Source: Zea mays
Taxonomy: Eukaryota; Streptophyta; Magnoliopsida; Poales; Poaceae
Assembly (NCBI RefSeq): GCF_902167145.1
Contig: NC_050101.1
Location: 180,168,428 to 180,232,427, forward strand
DNA length: 64,000 nucleotides
Reading direction: 5' to 3'
Made by a program: the position numbers and the translations under genes. The notes beneath the pieces are model-generated. The model was given only the letters and a program-made list of their open reading frames with translations, was not told the DNA's origin and made no database searches. How positions within the stretch are numbered: position 1 is the stretch's first letter; every line of letters starts with the position of its first letter. Below, piece by piece: positions 58,600 to 64,000 of the stretch.

Positions 58600-59130
58600 T
58601 GAGCATGTTGCACCGCCTTAAGTCATTGCCGACTTAAACCGATTGCTCTATTAGTAGGGTATAGTGGTCACCCTAAGTTAAGTAAGCGTGAGCATGTTGC
58701 ACCGTCTTAAGTCACTACCGACTTAAGCTGATTGCTCCGTTAGTAGGGTATAGTGGTCACCCTAAGTTAAGTAAGCGTGAGCATGTTGCACCGTCTTAAG
58801 TCACTGCTGACTTAAGCCGATTGCTCTGTTAGTAGGGTATAGTGGTCACCCTAAGTAAGTGTGAGCATGTTGCACCGTCTTAAGTCACTGCCGACTTAAG
58901 TCGATTGCTCCGTTAGTAGGGTATAGTGGTCACCCTAAGTTAAGTAAGCGTGAGCATGTTGCACCGTCTTAAGTCACTGCCGACTTAAGCCGATTGCTCC
59001 GTTAGTAGGGTATAGTGGTCACCCTTAGTTAAGTAAGTTTGAGCATGTTGCATCGTCTTAAGTCACTGCCGACTTAAGCTGATTGCTCCATTAGTAGGGT
59101 ATAGTGGTCACCCTAAGTCGAGTAAGCAAG
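58600..59130 (+). repeat. 89-bp minisatellite, about six copies
   Basis: Units contain AGTAGGGTATAGTGGTCACC and GCATGTTGCACCGTCTTAAG, starting near 58653, 58742, 58831, 58915, 59004 and 59093. The array separates the antisense gene from the end of pol, the same place as the minisatellite in the zeon-like element. Confidence 0.88.
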
Positions 59131-59239
59131 CAGATTGATAATAAGTAGTTCGAGTGCCTTTGAGAATGAAGTCTTTTTATTGATGACGTATTTTCTGATT
59201 ACAGAATACAATGCTGCCCCGATAGCTTTTGAAATCTAG

Positions 59240-60871
59240 CTAAGGGTAAAACTTCCTGAGATGCTCTATATTCCATGAATTCCCTATTTCCGTGCCATCC
59301 ATTTGAGTAAGTCGATATGATCCTGGCCGAGTGACTTCTGCTACCATGAATGGCCCTTCCCATAGTGGCGACAATTTGTGCCATCCTTCCCCCGTTAGAA
59401 TTCGGCGAAGGACCAAGTCTCCCACTGCGAAGGATCGATGCCGTATGGCCTTATCATGATATCGCCTCAGGGTTTGCTGGTACCTAGCTGACTGAATTAC
59501 TGTATTCAATCGTTCTTCTTCCAATATATCAATATCCTCCAGTATGGTAGCTTCTGCCTCAGCTATGTTTTCGAAGATCAGCCTTGGTGCCCCAAACCTA
59601 AGATCGGCAGGTAGCACTGCCTCAGAACCATAGACCATGAATAAGGGAGTGTTTCCATGCAAAGCTCGGCTAGGTTGAGTTCTTAGGCTCTAAACCACAT
59701 ACGGCAACTCTTTGATCCACTTTCCTGCGAACTTTTCATTCTTGTCGAAGACTTTCTTCCTGAGTGCTTCCAATATCATTCCATTAGCCCTTTCTACCTG
59801 ACCGTTGGCTCTCGGGTGTGCTACTGACGCATATTTGATCTGGATGCTTCTTTGTTCACAGAAATCAAAGAATTCTGAGCTAGTGAAATTGGATCCCAAG
59901 TCAGTTATAATGTTATTCGGTATTCCGAACCTGAATATTATATCTTGTATGAATTCCACTGCCTTAGCTGAAGTCAGAGAAGCGATGGGTTTATACTCTA
60001 TCCATTTAGTGAATTTGTCAATGGCAATCAGCACGTGAGTGTATCCTCCCTGAGCTTTCTTGAAGGGTCCAATCATGTCCAGTCCCCAGCACTCAAATGG
60101 CCATGTTACGGGTATGGTTTGCAGTTGCTGTGCTAGTAAATGCTGCTGCTTTGATAAGTGTTGGCAAGCTTCACACCTCTGGACTAACTCGGCTCCATCA
60201 CTCTTTGCTGTCGGCCAATAGAAACCAGACCTGAAGACCTTCCCAACCAAAGTCCTGGATGCTGCGTGTATCCCACACTGTCCGGCGTGGATCTCATCTA
60301 GCAGTTGCTTCCCAGTGGCCGAAAGAATGCACTTCACGAGGACTCGTGTTGCGCTCCTTCTGTATAGTGCCTCCCCAATGAGGGTGTAGTGAGCTGACTG
60401 CCTTATGATGCGTTCTGTTGTAGCTTTGTCATCCGGTTCCTCTTCATTCTTTATATATCTGATGATTGGCTCCCTCCAGTCATTAGAATCTGACTCTGGC
60501 TGGCTCAAAACATTGCACTCTTCTGCCCGATCTAAGGAAATACTCGGGCGTGGTACTTCTTGGACAAAAACCCCAGGCGGGACCTGGGTCCGACTGGATC
60601 CTAGTTTCGACAACGCGTCTGCTACCGCGTTGCGATCTCTCTCCACATGATGAAATTCCAGCCCTTCAAATTTGTCTTCCAGCTTTCGGACGGTCGTGCA
60701 GTACTTGCCCATAGAGTCATTTGAACAATCCCATTCTTTATTTATCTGATTTACGACCACCAGTGAATCTCCATATACCATCAATCTCTTAATGCCCAGT
60801 GATATGGCAATGTTCAATCCGTGAATCAAAGCTTCATATTCTGCTGCATTATTGGATGCTGAGAATAACAA
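59240..60871 (-). pseudogene. Grande-like second RNase H and integrase
   Basis: From 60871 downward come an archaeal-type RNase H (NNAAEYEALIHGLNIAISLG through DRNAVADALSKLG), the integrase zinc region (CEACQHL) and the core with CWGLDMIGP, IITDLGSNFTS and GQVERANG. TAG at about 59690 follows KELPYVV, and the same frame then resumes through HGNTPLFMVYGSEAVLPADL to the end at RKFYP (59240). Apart from that stop the integrase looks complete. Confidence 0.87.
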
Positions 60872-60933
60872 CAGAAGAGCATATTTGAGTTGTTCACCTC
60901 CAGGTGCAATGAAGAGGATCCCTGCGCCTCCCC

Positions 60934-61590
60934 CTACAGCTTCAACGAGCCATCAAAATACGTCCGCCATACTTCTGCAGTCTCCGGGTTATCTGGCACT
61001 TGTTGCTCGGTCCACTCTGATACGAAATCAACTAGTGCTTGAGTCTTTATTGCAGTGCAAGGCGGAAACTCGATGTCGTGAGCTCCCAGCTCGCAGGCCC
61101 ACTTGGCTATCCTTCCGATGGCTTCTTTGTTGTGGAGAATATCCCCTATTGGAAATCCAGTGACTACTATGACTTTGTGGTCGTCAAAGTAGTGACGGAG
61201 CTTGCGTGCAGTTAGAAGTACTGCATATAATAGTTTTTGAACTTGAGGATATTTCTTCTTTGAGGGTCCCAGAACTTCACTGATGAAATAGACGGGATGT
61301 TGTACTGGATATGCATGTCCTTCCTCTGCTCGCTCGACTACCAACGCGGTGCTCACCACGTGAGTCGTGCAAGAGATGTACAACAATAGATCTTCGACCG
61401 GTTGACTCGACGTGGCTCGGCGTGGTGGCTTTAATACTGGCGGTGTTGTCAGGAATTTCTTCAGTGCATCAAGGGCTTCCTGAGCTTCTGAGGTCCACTG
61501 GAACTTGTCCACCTTTTGAGCAACTTGTAGAACGGTAAGCCTTTTTCTCCTAACCTTGACATGAACCTGCTTAAAGCTGCCATGCATCAT
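60934..61590 (-). pseudogene. Grande-like first RNase H region
   Basis: It contains FQWTSEAQEALDALKKFLTT, LLLYISCTTHVVSTALVVE, VYFISEVLGPSKKKYPQVQK and ALVDFVSEWTEQQ, ending YFDGSLKL with a stop at 60934. This is the degenerate RNase H of Tat elements plus the start of the second one. A frame change joins it to the RT part near 61590. Confidence 0.82.
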
Positions 61591-62434
61591 GTAAGTCTTT
61601 GCACTTTCTTCTGTGATCGCGGTGCTTCCATCCTCATGATAGCCTCGATCTTTTCTGGGTTAGCTTCAATTCCTTGGTGGCTAACAATGAATCCGAGCAA
61701 TTTTCCTGCTGGTACTCCAAAGACGCATTTCTCTGGATTAAGCTTCCACCGATATCGCCGCAGACTGTTGAAGACCACCTGCAAATCTTCAATGAAATTT
61801 TTTGAGTTTTCTGTCTTGATCACCACGTCATCCACATAAGCTTCTACACGCTTGCCCCAGTGATCGGCTAAGCATGTCTGAATGGCTCTCTGGTAAGTCG
61901 CTCCAGCGTTTTTGAGGCCAAACGACATGGAGGTATAGCAGAAAGCCCCAAACGGAGTGATGAATGCAATTTTTTCTTGTCCTCTTTTGCCAGGCTGATC
62001 TGATGGTATCCGGAGTAGCAATCCAAGAAGGACAACACAGAACACCCGGCGGTCGAGTCTACCACCTGGTCTATTCTAGGAAGTCTGAAGGGATCCTTCG
62101 GACAATGTTTGTTGAGATCCGTATAGTCGACGCACATGCGCCTATCCACTTTATTCTTTTTGAGTACAAGAATAGGATTTGCTAACCACTCAGGCTGTAG
62201 TACTTCTCTAATGAATCCTATCGCGACTAGGCGAGCTAGCTCAGCGCGGATGGCTTCTCTCTTATCGGGCGTGAAACGACGCAACTTTTGTCGGATCGGC
62301 CTCGCCTGGGGATAGACCTTCAGTTTGTGCTCGGCCAGTTCTCTTGGGACTCTCGGCATATCCACAGTCTTGCGTTCATCAGCGAACCCGAGGTTCATTC
62401 TCTTGGTTTCTTCAGTCGGCCGCATAGAGGTCAC
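61587..62434 (-). pseudogene. Grande-like reverse transcriptase
   Basis: It contains MCVDYTDLNKHCPKDPFRLP, LSFLDCYSGYHQISLAKEDK, YTSMSFGLKNAGATYQRAIQ and the catalytic VEAYVDDVVIKT. A frame change at about 61975, inside the segment after LAKED, breaks it. The segment just before DMPRVPRELAEH appears shortened relative to other Tat elements. Confidence 0.85.
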
Positions 62435-62530
62435 GGCTTGAGCTTCATTTGCAGGTACTGTGAGGTCCTCCTTAGGCTTTGAGTTTGCCTGCGCGGAAGA
62501 AGTCGTCGATGGTTTGGTGGTGAGGGCCGC

Positions 62531-62910
62531 CTAAATGGCTACTCGGAAGCACTCTGCGGCGCCTTGGAAGTCAGCGCGCACAGTGATGACTCCTTGTGGT
62601 CCAGTCATCTTCAATATCATGTACGTATAATGCGGAATGGCCATGAATTTCACCAATCCAGGCCTGCCGATGATGGCGTTGTATCCGCAGTCGAATCTTG
62701 CCACCTCGAACCTCAGGAACTTGGTTCTGTAGTTTTTCGGAGTTCCAAAGGTGACCAGCATGTAGATGTGTCTGAGTGGATATTCTCCTTCAGTCGGCAC
62801 GATGCCAAAGAAAGGAGTGTCTGACTCGTGGAGCTCTTTGAGTGCGACTCCCAAGCCTTGAAGTGTCCGGTGGAAGGTGACGTTGATGTTGCTTCCCCTT
62901 CCACTAACAC
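62531..62910 (-). pseudogene. Grande-like protease
   Basis: The frame runs GSNINVTFHRTLQGLGVALK to FQGAAECFRVAI and includes FDCGYNAIIGRPGLVKFMAI, the C-terminal flap region of retropepsins. Around 62895-62905 the catalytic Asp-Gly-Gly-Ser position is disrupted. The upstream frame reads VLVEGE and a one-base shift is needed to enter the protease frame. Confidence 0.75.
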
Positions 62911-64000
62911 CTTCTTTACCCTGCTCTCTCGGATCACCGGATCGACGAGGAGCGGGTACTTGCCCGGATGATCGAATTTGAGCCACTGATCTTCCCGAGT
63001 GAAGGTGATCGGGTGTTCGGACCATCGATACAGGGCGGGAGGACCGGTGGCCGCCACCAGTATCTGACGGTCATTGAGCTTCTGTTGCCTCTTACTTTCT
63101 TGTGACCCATGTCCGCCGAAGATGACGTTGACTTCTCCATCGACGCGCGGGAATGCTCTGCCTCCTCCCCCTTCCTGTTGTTGAGGCTGTCGAGGTTCCT
63201 CGGGTCCTCCTCGAGGTGGGGGAGGTGGTAGAGGTTTGAAGGGTCGGTCGTTCCCAACGGAGTGCTTGAAGTCTCTGCAGTTCCGGAGGGTGTGGCGCAT
63301 GTCCTTGTGGTACGGGCACTGGGCGTCGAGGATGTCATCCAATGTACGTTCGCCTCCGCGAGGTGCTCCTCGGGCGCGAGAGGCGGGTGGTTCGGCGGCG
63401 TGGACTTCTTCACGAGGCCTCTTCTCCCAACGCTTGTTGGGTTGTTGGTTCGTGTCGCATCGTGGTGCCGTCGGTGCAGGCTTTGCTCCTCTGATGAGGT
63501 CCTGAGCTCGTTCGTCGGTGGTGATGTAGAGGTTCGCTTCTCGGAATAGCTGCTTGGAGGTAGTCGGCGCCTTTTGCAGTATGGCTCGGACGAAGGCCGA
63601 GTCATTAGATCCTCGGTAGAAGTCCTCGATTACTGCTGCTTCCGCAACCTCGGGGATATGATTTCTCATGGTCTGAAATCTTTTGAGGTATGACCGGAGA
63701 GTCTCATCCCCTCGACGCTTGATGGATTTGAGGTCCCAAGGCTGCACCGGCTTGTCTGAGAGAGATTGGAAGTTGGCGATGAAGCACCGACTGAAGTCGC
63801 TCCAGTCGTCGATGCAGTGTCAGGGTAGGTGTCGTAGTCATTGCAGCGCATCCTGCCCGAGGACGATGGGCAAGTACGCAGTCATCACATCTTCAGTTGC
63901 CCCAGCGGCTCGGGCAGCGGTGGTGTAGACAGCCAACCAGCCTCCCGGGTCCTGCTTATTCTCGTACTTGTCGATGTTGGAGACTTTAAAGCTAAGGGGC
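62890..64000 (-). pseudogene. Grande-like gag (open at window end)
   Basis: From the window end it includes FKVSNIDKYENKQDPGGWLA, a Retrotrans_gag-type region (HCIDDWSDFSRCFIANFQS), and MRNHIPEVAEAAVIEDFYRG. A zinc-knuckle-like CPYHKDMRHTLRNCRDFKH and a Pro/Gln/Gly-rich stretch follow, running into the protease region. Two stops at about 63820-63840 interrupt the capsid part. The N-terminus is outside the window. Confidence 0.83.

Larger units (their letters stand above)
38907..64000 (+). mobile_element. Cinful-like Tat retrotransposon, split by two insertions, open at right
   Basis: It has a 5' LTR, primer site, short leader, CACTA insertion (39581-46880), pol, 3' spacer and Grande-like insertion (from 51861). 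The rest, including its 3' LTR, should lie to the right of the window. Gag is almost wholly missing. The CTTCGG-rich base usage, the LTR promoter and the primer site match the zeon-like cluster, so it is probably the autonomous relative of that family. Confidence 0.75.
51861..64000 (-). mobile_element. Grande-like Tat retrotransposon, minus strand, open at right
   Basis: Its 3' LTR is at the left (51861-52468). Going right it contains two antisense genes on the plus strand, repeat arrays, then integrase, RNase H, RT, protease and gag on the minus strand up to the window end. The 5' LTR is outside. Flanking TCACC at 51856-51860 is the predicted target duplication. The large size, roughly 0.6 kb LTR and antisense genes fit Grande from memory. 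Confidence 0.85.

Overview
The window is a slice of a large, transposon-packed plant genome. Family resemblance points to maize or a close relative: a Tekay/Del chromovirus, cinful-zeon-like and Grande-like Tat elements, an Opie/Ji-like solo LTR, an En/Spm-type CACTA element, and captured exons of host genes. Family names are recognised from memory of motifs, not from a search. No intact, obviously functional host gene is visible.

Layout. (1) 1-10880: a young Ty3/gypsy chromovirus. Its left LTR is cut by the window edge and its right LTR is 3.5 kb. Most of gag and the front of the protease are deleted, and pol carries one in-frame stop. It inserted into (2) 10881-27571, a rearranged cluster of a pol-less, cinful-zeon-like Tat element. 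The cluster holds part of an antisense gene, three head-to-tail LTRs joined by 4-bp TTAC linkers, gag, a roughly 2.8-2.9 kb segment present three times in tandem, a second gag fragment, a fold-back patchwork and a fourth LTR in inverted orientation. The antisense gene has a TATA box and two well-formed introns, and it converges on the sense gag.

(3) 27572-38906: a low-coding region with exon-sized, mostly minus-strand fragments of unrelated host genes: isoleucyl-tRNA synthetase, histone H2A.Z, a PP7-like phosphatase, a GH18 chitinase-domain protein, a sterol methyltransferase start and unidentified pieces. It also holds one solo LTR with a perfect 5-bp target duplication. This pattern is typical of Helitron gene capture, and Helitron-like termini are present but not all canonical.

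(4) 38907 to beyond 64000: a decayed autonomous Tat element (cinful-like) with its 5' LTR and a broken pol. It is split by a complete but defective CACTA transposon (39581-46880, TSD CAA) and by a Grande-like Tat element on the minus strand (51861 to beyond 64000). The Grande-like element carries gag-pol on the minus strand and two antisense genes on the plus strand.

How the parts relate. Nesting gives a relative order: the cinful-like element is older than the CACTA and Grande-like insertions, and the zeon-like cluster is older than the chromovirus. Most premature stops look like C-to-T or G-to-A changes, as expected from decay of methylated DNA. The most unusual structures are the three-LTR array with cDNA-end-like junctions, the tandem triplication at a 7-bp microhomology, and the promoter-bearing, spliced antisense genes found independently in both Tat families.
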